Of a stretch of 64,000 nucleotides of DNA, positions 1-8,711 are shown piece after piece. The DNA comes from DATKRB01 sp036501425 (lineage in GTDB: Bacteria > Actinomycetota > Acidimicrobiia > Acidimicrobiales > RAAP-2). How positions within the stretch are numbered: position 1 is the first letter of the stretch; the number at the start of each line of letters is the position of its first letter. Both the position numbers and the translations under genes were made by a program. The notes under the pieces were generated by a model. The model ran no database searches, was not told the DNA's origin, and saw nothing but the letters and a program-made list of their open reading frames with translations. The stretch lies in NCBI GenBank assembly GCA_036501425.1, contig DASYAI010000038.1:14883-78882 (forward strand), read 5' to 3'.

Positions 1-614
1 TCGGTCGGCCGCAGGGCCCACAGGGCGGCGGTCGAGGTGTAGTCGTCGTACGGCGCGACCCGGCCCGGGACCCCGTGGACGACTCCGGGTTCGCTGCCCA
101 GGTCCAGGTTCACCAGGGGCGAGGCGACGACGTTGGCGAGCACCGGCGCGATGCCCCCGACGTGGGCGAACAACGGCTGCCCGAACTCGCCGAGGATCCC
201 GATGTCGATGTTCCGGGCTGAGCGGACCGGTCCGACAAGGCTGGCCTGCTGGCACTGGAACACCGCCGCGTACCGGGTGATGCCGCCCTCCACCGGCTCC
301 TCGAAGACGATGTCGGCCGCTCCCAGTCCGGCCTGGGGCCGCGCGGCGGAGTAGTTGTCGACCTTGACCGCGAGCGCCGGTCGGCTCGGGACGGCACCGC
401 CGCCGGGTACCGGCGCTCCGGTGAGCGGGCACAGGGCGGGCGGGGCGGTGGCCGTGGTCGGCGGGTCGAGCGCGCGGGTCGTTCGCGTGGTCGGCGCCGC
501 CGACGGGTCTGACGACGCTCGACACGCCGTCAGCACCAGTGCGGGGGCCAGCACGCTCGCCGCGGTCACCACGACGCGCCGCAAACCCCGGCGCGTCGCT
601 CGCCTCGTCCTCAG
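1..614 (-). CDS. DUF3048 (YerB-like) lipoprotein, 5' part only
   Basis: The gene runs off the left edge, so only its N-terminal ~200 residues are present. The signal peptide has an Arg-rich start, a hydrophobic core and a lipobox LTAC, so the product should be a membrane-anchored lipoprotein. The DUF3048 core follows: ALAVKVDNYSAARPQAG, then ADIVFEEPVEGGITRYAAVFQ-type sequence and SVRSARNID-like sequence. The function of the family is unknown. The start is uncertain. A CTG at 614 overlaps the stop of the upstream zinc-ribbon gene (CTGA) and follows a GGGGGA stretch; TTG at 584 or GTG at 572 would give a more usual signal length. It is the last gene of the MarR-MFS-zinc ribbon chain. Confidence 0.75.
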   Translation of the reverse strand, partial: MRTRRATRRGLRRVVVTAASVLAPALVLTACRASSDPSAAPTTRTTRALDPPTTATAPPALCPLTGAPVPGGGAVPSRPALAVKVDNYSAARPQAGLGAADIVFEEPVEGGITRYAAVFQCQQASLVGPVRSARNIDIGILGEFGQPLFAHVGGIAPVLANVVASPLVNLDLGSEPGVVHGVPGRVAPYDDYTSTAALWALRPT

Positions 615-847
615 TGTTCCCCCACCGCCCCCGCCGAGCGCGCCCGGCGGGGGCGAGCATGCCGACGAACCCATGGGCGGGCGGCCGGCCCGGCCCGCGT
701 CGGCACGACGCCGGTGACCCTGCTGCAGCCGGGGCACCACACCACCGGCGCACCGTCATCCGGTCGGTGCACCGCGGCCCCGCAACCCGAGCACCGCCAG
801 GCCACCGACCGCTCTCGAGAACGCTCCGACACCGCATCCTCCGTCAC
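611..847 (-). CDS. Small zinc-ribbon (rubredoxin-like) protein
   Basis: A 78-residue protein with two CxxC knuckles, WRCSGCGAAV and VVWCPGCSRVT, separated by about 16 residues, which should bind one zinc or iron. It closely resembles the 46-residue protein at 28853-28993, which stops soon after the second knuckle; here about 30 Arg/Ala-rich residues follow and read through a GC hairpin, so the tail may be unimportant. The GTG start overlaps the stop of the MFS gene (GTGA), implying translational coupling. The role is unknown; a nucleic-acid or protein partner is possible. Confidence 0.7.
   Translation of the reverse strand: MTEDAVSERSRERSVAWRCSGCGAAVHRPDDGAPVVWCPGCSRVTGVVPTRAGPAARPWVRRHARPRRARSAGAVGEH
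626..655. terminator. Strong GC hairpin inside the end of the zinc-ribbon gene
   Basis: An 11-bp perfect stem (CGCCCCCGCCG with CGGCGGGGGCG) closes an 8-nt loop. It lies in the last codons of the zinc-ribbon gene, just before the DUF3048 start. It has no T-run. It could attenuate transcription between the two genes or mask the downstream start. Confidence 0.45.
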
Positions 848-2208
848 CTCGAGGGACGCCTGAGTATCGCGCCGGGCAACGGGTCGCCAGGGGCATGGTC
901 ATCGCGCCGGAGGTCCTCCCCGCCGCTCGGCGTCGTCGCCACACCGGGCGCTGCGTCCTCCGAGACGATGACCTCGACCGCCGGCCGGGCGGCGCGCGCG
1001 GCGAGTCGCCGCGCCGCAACGATGCCGAGGCCGGCGGCCACGAAGCACGACCCGGCGCCGACGCCGAGGCCGGCGCGGGCGCCAGAGGCGGCAGTGACCC
1101 AACCGATCACCGGGCCCCCGATCGGTGTCGAGCCCTGAAAGGCGACCGACCACAGCGCCATGACCCGGCCGCGCATCTGAGGATCGGTGGCCAGCTGCAG
1201 GGTGGAATTGGCCATCGACAGGAACGACACGCTCCCGTAGCCGACCAGGGCCAGCGCCACGAATGCCACCGCCAGGACCGGGGAGGCGGCCGCGAAGGCG
1301 ATCGCCACCCCGAACCCGCCCGCCGCGAGGATCAGCGCCCGCAGACCGGTCCGGCCCCGCGCCGCGGTGACCAGCCCACCGATCACCGCCCCCGCTCCCA
1401 TCGCGGCGGTCATCGCGCCGAAGGTCTCGGCACCCCCGTGGAAGACGCCTTTGGCATACACGGGCAAGGTGACCTGAAACTCGTAGGCCAACATGCCCAC
1501 CAGGGCCATCATGAGCAGTGGCAGCCCGAGCTGCGGGGTGCGGGCCACGTAGCGGAATCCCTCGCGCAGCTGGCCCCGCCGGCGCGACGTCGGCTTGCTG
1601 GGCTGGAGGTGCGTGCGGTCCATGGTGAGCAGCGAGGTGACCACGGCCACGAAGCTGCCGGCGTTCAGCACGAAGCACCAGCCGACGCCGACGGTGGCGA
1701 TCAGCACCCCGGCGACCGCCGGCCCGACGGCCCGGGCCGCGTTCACCAGGGTCGAGTTGAGGCTGACCGCGTTGCGCAGGTCCCGCTGGCCGACCATCTC
1801 GAGGACGAACGCCTGACGGGAAGGGTTTTCGAAGCAGTTGTTGAGCCCGAGGACGACCGCCAGGACGCACACCTCGGGGTAGTTGACGTGATGGGTCAAG
1901 GTGAGCAGCCCGAGGACCAGCGCCTGCACCCCCATCATCGACTGGAGCACCACCATCAGGCGCCGCTTGTCGACCCGGTCGGCAACCACTCCTCCGTAAG
2001 GCCCGAGCACCAACATCGGCAGCGTCTGGAGGGCGACGACGATCCCGAGGTCGGTCGCCGAATGGGTGAGGGTGAGCACCAACCACGACTGGGCGGTGGT
2101 TTGCATCCACGTGCCGATCAGCGAGATTGCCTGGCCGACGAACCACCGCCGGTAGTTGGGGACCGACAGGGACGAGAAGGCGCTCCCGAGCGAACCGCGG
2201 AGGCTCAC
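844..2208 (-). CDS. MFS exporter (MFS_3, EntS-like)
   Basis: A 454-residue, 12-TM major facilitator. The N-terminus (NYRRWFVGQAISLIGTWMQ) and the cytoplasmic loop VVADRVDKRRLM are typical of the MFS_3 group that includes the enterobactin exporter EntS and macrolide exporters. It probably exports a small hydrophobic compound by proton antiport. The GTG start overlaps the stop of the MarR gene by 4 nt, and the stop overlaps the zinc-ribbon start by 4 nt, so the three are one transcription unit. Control by the adjacent MarR repressor is likely. The substrate cannot be read from the sequence. Confidence 0.9.
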   Translation of the reverse strand: MSLRGSLGSAFSSLSVPNYRRWFVGQAISLIGTWMQTTAQSWLVLTLTHSATDLGIVVALQTLPMLVLGPYGGVVADRVDKRRLMVVLQSMMGVQALVLGLLTLTHHVNYPEVCVLAVVLGLNNCFENPSRQAFVLEMVGQRDLRNAVSLNSTLVNAARAVGPAVAGVLIATVGVGWCFVLNAGSFVAVVTSLLTMDRTHLQPSKPTSRRRGQLREGFRYVARTPQLGLPLLMMALVGMLAYEFQVTLPVYAKGVFHGGAETFGAMTAAMGAGAVIGGLVTAARGRTGLRALILAAGGFGVAIAFAAASPVLAVAFVALALVGYGSVSFLSMANSTLQLATDPQMRGRVMALWSVAFQGSTPIGGPVIGWVTAASGARAGLGVGAGSCFVAAGLGIVAARRLAARAARPAVEVIVSEDAAPGVATTPSGGEDLRRDDHAPGDPLPGAILRRPSR

Positions 2209-2717
2209 CCGGATCGGTCCTTCACCGACTCGGCCAGCGCGTCGAGCACCGGCAGGGCACGGGCCAGCAGGGACCGTGCCCGCTCGTCCAGCTCGTCGAG
2301 CGCCGTGATCAAGGCGCCGGTCCGCTCGCGCCGGATCCGATCGACCAGCTCACGCCCCTGGTCAGTGGCCTCGAGGAGGGCCACCCGACCGTCGGCCGCG
2401 TCCTGGGACCGACGGACGAGCCCCGCCACCTCGAGCTTGCCGGCGATGCGCGAGAGCATCGTCGGGTTGAGCCCCTCGATGGCCGCCACGTCCGAGGGTC
2501 GCAACGGGCCGCCCCGGACGATCGAGACCAGGACCTCGTGCTGGCTGGGTGACAGGTCGGCACCGGCCTCGGTTCGCCGGAGCCTGCGGCTGAGGCGGCC
2601 GGTCACGCTGCGCAGGTGGGCCGCCAGCTCGGGGACGTCGTCCTTCGCCGGTACCACGGCCGCGCCGACCGGCCCCGGAAGCCCACCGGATCGCCCCCCC
2701 GGTCGTGCCCCAGCCAT
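2205..2717 (-). CDS. MarR-family transcriptional regulator
   Basis: A 170-residue winged-helix protein. The core LSPSQHEVLVSIVRGGPL, the recognition-helix region LNPTMLSRIAGKLE and the wing RRSQDAADGRVALLEAT are typical of MarR. The ATG at 2717 is preferred to GTG at 2720 because GGAGGAG lies 6 nt upstream of it. It heads a chain with the MFS exporter, and a symmetric palindrome at 2733-2760 sits directly upstream, so it probably represses its own operon and is released by a ligand that the exporter removes. Confidence 0.93.
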   Translation of the reverse strand: MAGARPGGRSGGLPGPVGAAVVPAKDDVPELAAHLRSVTGRLSRRLRRTEAGADLSPSQHEVLVSIVRGGPLRPSDVAAIEGLNPTMLSRIAGKLEVAGLVRRSQDAADGRVALLEATDQGRELVDRIRRERTGALITALDELDERARSLLARALPVLDALAESVKDRSG

Positions 2718-2732
2718 CACCCGCTCCTCCCA

Positions 2733-2760
2733 TATAGATACCTGCTAGCAAGCAACTATA
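2733..2760. promoter_or_regulatory. Putative MarR operator overlapping the -10 element
   Basis: The central octamer TGCTAGCA (2743-2750) is a perfect palindrome, and outer arms TATAG (2733-2737) and CTATA (2756-2760) are symmetric about exactly the same centre. In all, 22 of 28 positions obey the dyad. On the minus strand the right arm contains TATAGT, a good -10 hexamer for the MarR operon. The AT-rich patch stands out from the GC-rich surroundings. Confidence 0.65.
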
Positions 2761-2867
2761 CCGGGACGGGCCGCTCCTCCGAGCGCTGGGGGGCCATGCT
2801 CCCCGGTTCGCCTCGCCTCCGCAGCCGCCCCGTCGCCGCGAGGCGCACCGCTGCCCCGGGGAAGAAG

Positions 2868-3335
2868 TCAGGAACGGTGGTGCACGACCAACACCGAGCA
2901 GCCCGAATGGGCCACGACGGCCGCCGCAACGCTGCCCAGGAGGTGTCCCACCAGGCCGCTGCGCCGGTGGGACCCGAGCACGATCAGGCTCGCTCGGCGA
3001 GCCTCGGCCGTCTCGACGATGCCCTTCCAGGTCGGCGCCGCCTCCACCGCCATGCTCTCGGCCACGAACCCGGCCGATCGGGCCAGCGACGCCCCTTGCG
3101 CGGCAGTCTCCTCGGCCGCCCGGAGGACCTCTGTGGCTTGGTCGGCGTCGAAATGGCGTGCGTTGACCGGTACGAACCCGACGTCGGCCGGTTGCCACAC
3201 GCACAGCACCAGCCCGTCCTGGCCGGATGCCAGCTGCCTGCCGGCCTGCTCGATCGCCAGCCCCGCCAGCTCCGAGCCGTCGTAGGCGAACAGGATCGGG
3301 CCGACGGTCCCGGCGCCAGCGTCGGTCGAGGCCAT
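2868..3335 (-). CDS. Universal stress protein (UspA family)
   Basis: A single-domain USP of 155 residues: PILFAYDGSELAG at the N-terminus and LIVLGSHRRSGLVGHLLGS near the C-terminus. ATP-binding USPs usually have G-x2-G-x9-G-[ST]; here the second Gly is Arg (GSHR-x9-GS), so ATP binding may be changed. The ATG starts on the base after the TGA of the upstream MFS gene (zero spacing), so the two are co-translated. Probable cytoplasmic stress protein; no partner is indicated. Confidence 0.9.
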   Translation of the reverse strand: MASTDAGAGTVGPILFAYDGSELAGLAIEQAGRQLASGQDGLVLCVWQPADVGFVPVNARHFDADQATEVLRAAEETAAQGASLARSAGFVAESMAVEAAPTWKGIVETAEARRASLIVLGSHRRSGLVGHLLGSVAAAVVAHSGCSVLVVHHRS

Positions 3336-4823
3336 TCAGTCGGCTCCTTCGGCTGCCGGGCCGACGACGGCGAAACCCGAGCGGAGCCGGCCCATCAGAG
3401 GGGGTGATTCCCACGCCGGGTTCGTTCCGGCCAGGAAGCGGTCGAGGTCGGGTGCCTGGGGGCGGGCGGAACTGAGGGCGTAGATGGCGACGCCGATACC
3501 CCCACCGCCAAGGGCCAGTCCGAGACCGATCCACAGCGCCGTGGCCGTGCCCGCGTCGAGGCTGCCGCCACCGGTCGCGGCGAAGTGGGCGAAGATCGGG
3601 GCCACCATGAACGCCGCCACCGCTCGCAGGAGCTCGACGATCGCGAAGACCCGCTGGAGGCTGGCGGACGGTAGCGAGAACCCGGCCACGAACAGCGCCG
3701 GAGCGACCGTGGCGCCGAGCCCGAGGCCGGTCAGCCCCGAGCCGACCAGGGTGAGCACCTGGCTGGAAGGCACCTCGATGCGGAAGACCGCGATCCCGGC
3801 CGCGAGCACGATCATGCCGGCCAGCGGCAGGTAGTGGATCGCACGCTTCCGGATCACCACCCCGAGCGCGATCGCCGAGACCACCGCGCCGCCGAGCTCG
3901 GGCACGTAGAGCAAGCCGATGTGCACCGGGCTGTAGCGCCCCACCAGGACGCTCGCGGTGAGCGCCGTCGCGGACACCGACGCCGCCGCCGCGAACAGCG
4001 CCACGACGATGCCGGCAACCGGGATGGAGCTGGTCAGCATGGTCCGGATGGTCAGCAACGGGCGAGTGGCTCGGTACTGGTAGGTGACCAGCACGATGAT
4101 CACCGCCAGCCCGCCCAGCAACGGCAGCATCGTCTCGACGTGCACGAACGGGTGGCTGGTGAGCTCCGAAGCCCCGAAGAAGGCGGCCACGCACCCCACC
4201 GCGGCCAACCCGATCGCCGGCAGGTCGCGGGGGGAGTCGGGGTTGGCGGGCGGCGCGTCGTCGAAGGTCAGCAGGCTCAGCAGGAGCGCCACGACCGAGA
4301 TCGCGGCGACGATCCAGAACAGGGGTCGCCACGCGTTCGCCTCCGCCTGCAGGCCGCCGACGAACGGGCCGAGCGCGACCGCGCCGAAGATGCACATGTT
4401 CATGATCACGGCAGTGTCACGGAGCTTGTGTGCCGGATAGCCGATCGCGAGGGGCGGAACGGCGGCGATCAGCAGCAGACTGGTGCAGAGGCCCTGCAGC
4501 ACGTGGCCGGCGATGAACATGCCCGCGTCCACGGCGGAGGCCGTCAGCACGGATCCGACGACGAGCAGCACGGCGTAGAGGACCAGCATCCTGCGCTGCG
4601 GTAGGTGCTGGGCGAACTGGACTGCGAGCACCGTACCCACGGCATAGGCCGCGTTGCCCAGTCCAGAGCCGAGGCTCATCGTCTGCAGGCTCATGTGGAG
4701 CTGCTTGGTGATGATGGGCGTCAGCGGGCCGAGCGCCGCCGACAGTGCCAGGTAGGGGATCAGGGCGAACATGACCATGGTCGCCACCGCGGAGTACCGC
4801 CCCGCGAGCGGTCCCTGGCGCAT
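3336..4823 (-). CDS. 14-TM MFS transporter (DHA2-like)
   Basis: A 495-residue hydrophobic protein with about 14 membrane segments, of the drug:H+ antiporter-2 type. The start ATG at 4823 follows GGAGGGG at a good distance; an in-frame TTG lies just before it. It is divergent from the TetR gene, with a 272-bp shared upstream region, which suggests that the TetR protein controls it. I found no convincing palindromic operator there. It forms an operon with the universal stress protein gene. The substrate is unknown. Confidence 0.88.
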   Translation of the reverse strand: MRQGPLAGRYSAVATMVMFALIPYLALSAALGPLTPIITKQLHMSLQTMSLGSGLGNAAYAVGTVLAVQFAQHLPQRRMLVLYAVLLVVGSVLTASAVDAGMFIAGHVLQGLCTSLLLIAAVPPLAIGYPAHKLRDTAVIMNMCIFGAVALGPFVGGLQAEANAWRPLFWIVAAISVVALLLSLLTFDDAPPANPDSPRDLPAIGLAAVGCVAAFFGASELTSHPFVHVETMLPLLGGLAVIIVLVTYQYRATRPLLTIRTMLTSSIPVAGIVVALFAAAASVSATALTASVLVGRYSPVHIGLLYVPELGGAVVSAIALGVVIRKRAIHYLPLAGMIVLAAGIAVFRIEVPSSQVLTLVGSGLTGLGLGATVAPALFVAGFSLPSASLQRVFAIVELLRAVAAFMVAPIFAHFAATGGGSLDAGTATALWIGLGLALGGGGIGVAIYALSSARPQAPDLDRFLAGTNPAWESPPLMGRLRSGFAVVGPAAEGAD

Positions 4824-5095
4824 CAATCCCCTCCGTCGAGCATTGCGAGATCACGCGGGCGCTGCATCGCCCTCCTTGTGGTGTCGGACTTGTGGGGTCG
4901 GACCGAGTCGTGGTGCCCGCTCGGGGTGGTGGCGCCGGGTGGGCGGAGCATCAGCCGGAGCGGCGCCTGCCGCCGGTACCGGGTTCTAGCAGCAATCGGA
5001 GGGTCATCTCCAGTTTCCTAGTCAGCGGCCATTTTGGAGGCCAACCACAAGGCCCCTCCTTGCGGACAGCGTGGTCCGGATGAATAATCACGGCC

Positions 5096-5677
5096 GTGGG
5101 GGTGACGCTCTCGAACGGTCCGGTGCGCAAGGACGCCCTGCGCAACCGCGAGGCCATCGTCGATGCCGCACGAGAGCTGTTCGCCGGATCCGCCCAGGTC
5201 TCGATGTGCGAGATCGCGCGACGCGCCGGGGTGGGCCAAGCCACCTTGTACCGCAATTTTCCCGACCGCCGGGCGCTCGCGGCAGAGCTGCTGGGCGAGC
5301 ACCTGGACCGCATCGCCCGGCTCGCGGCGGAGTGCGCCGGCGACCCGGACGCCTTCTTCGTGCTGCTCCGGCGGCTGGTCGAGACCGCGGTGGATCTCTA
5401 CGCCTTGGGCGAGCTGGCCCGCGAGGATGCGGGCGTGGACTCCCAGCTCGAGCGGGACAGACAGCGGATCGCCGAGCTGATGCGCCAGCCCTTGAGCGAC
5501 GCCAAGGCCGCGGGGGCGTTGCGGCGCGACACGTCGCTCGAGGACGTCTTCGTGGTCCTGCTGATGGTGAGGGGGGCCATGACGAGGGCCGACGGGGTCG
5601 CCGCGCGGGCTGCCGCGGCGAGCCGGGCCCTCACGCTGGCGCTGGACGGTCTCGTGCCCCCGGGCGCCAGGGGCTGA
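5096..5677 (+). CDS. TetR-family transcriptional regulator
   Basis: A 193-residue regulator. The N-terminal helix-turn-helix reads REAIVDAARELF, then MCEIARRAGVGQATLYRNFP, a textbook TetR recognition region, followed by an all-helical ligand domain. The GTG start has no clear ribosome-binding site; AATAAT lies 7 nt before it, so the mRNA may be leaderless. Its divergence from the MFS/USP operon suggests that it represses that exporter. A strong hairpin follows the stop codon. Confidence 0.92.
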   Translation: MGVTLSNGPVRKDALRNREAIVDAARELFAGSAQVSMCEIARRAGVGQATLYRNFPDRRALAAELLGEHLDRIARLAAECAGDPDAFFVLLRRLVETAVDLYALGELAREDAGVDSQLERDRQRIAELMRQPLSDAKAAGALRRDTSLEDVFVVLLMVRGAMTRADGVAARAAAASRALTLALDGLVPPGARG

Positions 5678-5678
5678 G

Positions 5679-5711
5679 CGCGCCCGGCGGGGGCCGGCCC
5701 CGCCGGGCGCG
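5679..5711. terminator. Bidirectional GC hairpin terminator
   Basis: A 14-bp perfect stem (CGCGCCCGGCGGGG with CCCCGCCGGGCGCG) closes a 5-nt loop between the convergent TetR and amidohydrolase genes. There is no T-run, as is usual in GC-rich actinobacteria. Confidence 0.75.
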
Positions 5712-5720
5712 ACCCGGATC

Positions 5721-6992
5721 TCAGGCGGCCCGGTGTGCCTCGTCCCAACGGCGCCGGTACTCCACCTTCGACGTCTCGGCGACGTCGACGTCGCCGGCGG
5801 TGGCACGGAGCGCACCGACTGATGCCTTCTCGCGCGAGATGGCCGCGAAGGGGTCGAATCGGAAGAAGCGGCACGCGTTCTGCCAGGTGATCGCCTCGAT
5901 CTCGGCATCGGTGCAACCGGCGGCCACGAACTCGTCCCACAGCAGCTCGGGCGAGTTGGGCCAGGTCGAGTCGGAGTGCGGGTAGTCGCACTCCCAGGCG
6001 ATCGCCTCGATCCCGATCCGCTGGCGCACCTGCAGGGCCGAGGGATCGGTGATGAAGCAGCCGAGGAAGTTGGACCGGAACAGCTCGCTGGGCGTCTTGC
6101 CCTTGGCCACCTGCAGGCCCGTCCACCGGTGGTTGTCGATGTGCCGATCCATCCGGTCGAGGAAGAAGGAGATCCAGCCGATGCCCCCTTCGGAAAGGGC
6201 GACCTTCAAGTCGGGGAATCGGTTGAAGACCCCCCCGACCATCAAGTCGGCCGCGGTCACCGCGGAGAGCTGGGGCGCCAGCACGATCAAGTGGTCCGCG
6301 CTGGCCGTCTTGGCCCGGTTCAAGAGCCCGAACGCGCCGCCGATGTGCAGACACATGGCCATATCGTGGTCACAGAGCGCCGCGAAGACCGGGTCCCAGT
6401 AGCCGTCCTCGTCGAAGGCGGGAAGACCGACCCCGTATGGGGTCTCGGGCAGCGAGACGGCGGTGCAACCCTTGGCCGCGATCCGACGGATCTCGGTCGC
6501 CATGGCCTCGGGGTCGTAGACCGGCAGGATGCCGAGCGGGATGAAGCGGCCCGGATGGTCGCCGGCCAGCTCGTCGATGTGCCAATCGTTGTAGGCGGCC
6601 ACGACCACATTGGTCAGGTCACGGTCAACGGTGGACCGGGCCAGTGACATCCCGTTGAACCCGGCGAAGGTCGGGAAGCACATGCCGGCCAGCTGGCCGT
6701 TGGCGTCCATGTCCCGGACCCGCAGGTCGGCGTCGTAGGTGGCCGGGCGCATCTCGGGGAAGCCGATCGGGTCGAAGCCCCACTCCTCGTGGGGCCACGA
6801 CGCCACCGCGCCGAGGCCCGACATGCCGGTCTGCTGACCCTGGAACTCCCAGTAGCCTTTCCCTGTGGCGGCATCGTGGACGAACTTGGGCGCCCGATCG
6901 CGGTACCGCTCCGGCATGTGCCGGTCGAACATGTCGGCCGGTTCGATCACATGATCATCGATGCTGACCAGGACCATCTCGTCGCGTTCCAT
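5721..6992 (-). CDS. Amidohydrolase-family metal-dependent hydrolase (PF04909)
   Basis: A 423-residue TIM-barrel protein. The N-terminus VLVSIDDHVIEPADMFDRH is diagnostic of the amidohydrolase-2/ACMSD-like group. Further motifs are LHIGGAF, ALSEGGIGWI and the C-terminal WECDYPHSDSTWPNS that carries the late Asp ligand. Such enzymes hydrolyse or decarboxylate aromatic and related acids; the substrate is not known. The ATG at 6992 is chosen because GGGGGAGG lies 5 nt upstream; longer in-frame starts add an unlikely hydrophobic leader. It is divergent from an MFS exporter. A relative lies at 53657-54880. Confidence 0.87.
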   Translation of the reverse strand: MERDEMVLVSIDDHVIEPADMFDRHMPERYRDRAPKFVHDAATGKGYWEFQGQQTGMSGLGAVASWPHEEWGFDPIGFPEMRPATYDADLRVRDMDANGQLAGMCFPTFAGFNGMSLARSTVDRDLTNVVVAAYNDWHIDELAGDHPGRFIPLGILPVYDPEAMATEIRRIAAKGCTAVSLPETPYGVGLPAFDEDGYWDPVFAALCDHDMAMCLHIGGAFGLLNRAKTASADHLIVLAPQLSAVTAADLMVGGVFNRFPDLKVALSEGGIGWISFFLDRMDRHIDNHRWTGLQVAKGKTPSELFRSNFLGCFITDPSALQVRQRIGIEAIAWECDYPHSDSTWPNSPELLWDEFVAAGCTDAEIEAITWQNACRFFRFDPFAAISREKASVGALRATAGDVDVAETSKVEYRRRWDEAHRAA

Positions 6993-7120
6993 GTCCGCCT
7001 CCCCCATCGAGCCGAGCACCTCTGCTACCCCCCGAGTGTAGGTCTCGAGTGTCGCCGCCGCTCGACCTGCACCCAGGACGCACCCGACCAGCGAAATCGA
7101 GGAAGAGGAAAGAGCTACCA

Positions 7121-8650
7121 GTGACCGTCGCACCCGACCCTGCCCGACCCGAAGGCGCCCCCGCCGGGCCGGACCCCGACCAAAGCACGGGAACCGCCAA
7201 GCACCTGGGGCTTGCCCTGCTGGTCATTTCGGCTGCCCAGCTGATGATCGTGCTCGACGCCACCATCGTCAACGTGGCCGTCCCCACCATCCATCGGAGC
7301 CTGCACTTTTCGGCTGCCAACCTCGAGTGGCTGATCACCGCCTACGCCTTGACCTTCGGCGGGCTGCTGCTGTTCGGGGGACGGACCGGCGACCTCTACG
7401 GGAAGCGCCGCATGTTCATGGTCGGCATCGTCCTCTTCGCCGCGGCGTCACTGCTCGGAGGCCTGGCCCAGAACGAGATCTGGCTCATCCTCACCCGAGG
7501 CGCGCAGGGGATCGGTGGGGCGATCGCCGCCCCGACCGCCCTCTCGCTGATCGCCACCAACTTCCCCGAGGGTCCCGAGCGCAACCGCGCCATGGGGGTC
7601 TACGCGGCCATGTCGGGCGGCGGCAGCGCCGTGGGGCTGCTCCTCGGAGGGGTGCTGACCGACGCGGTCTCGTGGCGGTGGATCTTCTTCGTCAACGTGC
7701 CGATCGCGGCCCTCGTGCTGCTGGCCGCTCCCCGGGCCCTCCACGAGTCCGAGACCACCGCGGGGCGGCTTGACGTGCCCGGGGCGTTGACCGCCACCGG
7801 AGGCATGCTGGCCCTGGTCTACGGCGTCTCGAACGCCTCGACCCACAGCTGGTCCAGCCCGTCCACCTTCGTGCCCCTCATCGGGGCAGCCGTCCTCCTG
7901 ACGGCGTTCGGCCTGGCGGAGCGGGCCAGTGACGAGCCGCTGATGCCGCTGGCCATCTTCGCCAACCGCAACCGCTCCGGCGCCTTCGCCATGATGCTGT
8001 GCATCGCCACCGCGGTGTTCTCGATGTTCTTCTTCCTGACCCAGTTCCTCCAGAACATCTTGGGTTGGAGCCCGATCCGAACCGGCCTGGGGTTCTTGCC
8101 CATGACCGCCGGCATCATCGTCGCCGCCGGGATCTCGTCCAAGCTGGTCGGCCGGATCGGTGTCCGGGCGATGCTGGTGATCGGGCCGGCCGGGGCGACG
8201 ATCGGGTTGGCATGGCTGACGCAGATCACGGTGTCGAGCGGGTATCTGGACCTGCTCGGTCCCCTGCTGATCATCGCCCTGGCGATGGGCGTGACCTTCG
8301 TTCCCCTGACCCTGACGGCAGTAGCGGGGGTACCCGACGAGGAGACGGGGCTCGCCTCCGCCCTTCTCAACACCGCCCAGCAGGTGGGCGGGGCGCTCGG
8401 CCTGGCGGTCCTGGCGACCATCGCGGTGAATGCCACGACCAGCAAACTGCGCGGTCTTGCTGCCGCCGGAACGGCCCACACCAAGGAGGCCGGTGCCATC
8501 GCCACGACCTCGGGCTACACCGCTGCGTTCGCGGTTGCCGCAGGCATCGCCGCCCTCGGGGTGATCGTGTCGGTGGTGGTCATCAGAGTGCCCAAGGGCG
8601 ATCTGGTCGACCAGCCAGCCGGGCTGAGCGAGGTCGGTTCGTTCCACTGA
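7121..8650 (+). CDS. 14-TM drug exporter, EmrB/QacA (DHA2) family
   Basis: A 509-residue MFS protein. Motif QLMIVLDATIVNVAVPTI in TM1 and GGRTGDLYGKRRMF in loop 2-3 are DHA2 hallmarks, as is the motif-C region AVGLLLGGVLTDAVSWRWIF. It exports hydrophobic compounds against protons. GTG 7121 is taken as the start because GAGGAAAGAG lies just upstream; an in-frame ATG at 7049 would add a charged leader. It is divergent from the amidohydrolase gene (128 bp apart). Confidence 0.9.
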   Translation: MTVAPDPARPEGAPAGPDPDQSTGTAKHLGLALLVISAAQLMIVLDATIVNVAVPTIHRSLHFSAANLEWLITAYALTFGGLLLFGGRTGDLYGKRRMFMVGIVLFAAASLLGGLAQNEIWLILTRGAQGIGGAIAAPTALSLIATNFPEGPERNRAMGVYAAMSGGGSAVGLLLGGVLTDAVSWRWIFFVNVPIAALVLLAAPRALHESETTAGRLDVPGALTATGGMLALVYGVSNASTHSWSSPSTFVPLIGAAVLLTAFGLAERASDEPLMPLAIFANRNRSGAFAMMLCIATAVFSMFFFLTQFLQNILGWSPIRTGLGFLPMTAGIIVAAGISSKLVGRIGVRAMLVIGPAGATIGLAWLTQITVSSGYLDLLGPLLIIALAMGVTFVPLTLTAVAGVPDEETGLASALLNTAQQVGGALGLAVLATIAVNATTSKLRGLAAAGTAHTKEAGAIATTSGYTAAFAVAAGIAALGVIVSVVVIRVPKGDLVDQPAGLSEVGSFH

Positions 8651-8699
8651 GCGCCCCGGCGAGCGTCGGCACCCCGGTCGAGGTGGCGCAGCGACCCTC

Positions 8700-8705
8700 T
8701 ACGAT
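8700..8705 (+). promoter_or_regulatory. Leaderless -10 element (TACGAT)
   Basis: TACGAT lies exactly 6 nt before the ATG at 8712, and no ribosome-binding site is present. Transcription would begin at or next to the start codon. Confidence 0.55.
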
Positions 8706-8711
8706 GCGGGC

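Noticed and set aside
4824..5095. TetR operator between the divergent MFS and TetR genes
   Set aside because: The only inverted elements seen (GGCC-N8-GGCC) are too short to distinguish from chance at this GC content.
7049..7120. Longer N-terminus for the MFS exporter starting at ATG 7049
   Set aside because: It has no ribosome-binding site, adds a basic low-complexity leader, and GAGGAAAGAG lies just before GTG 7121.
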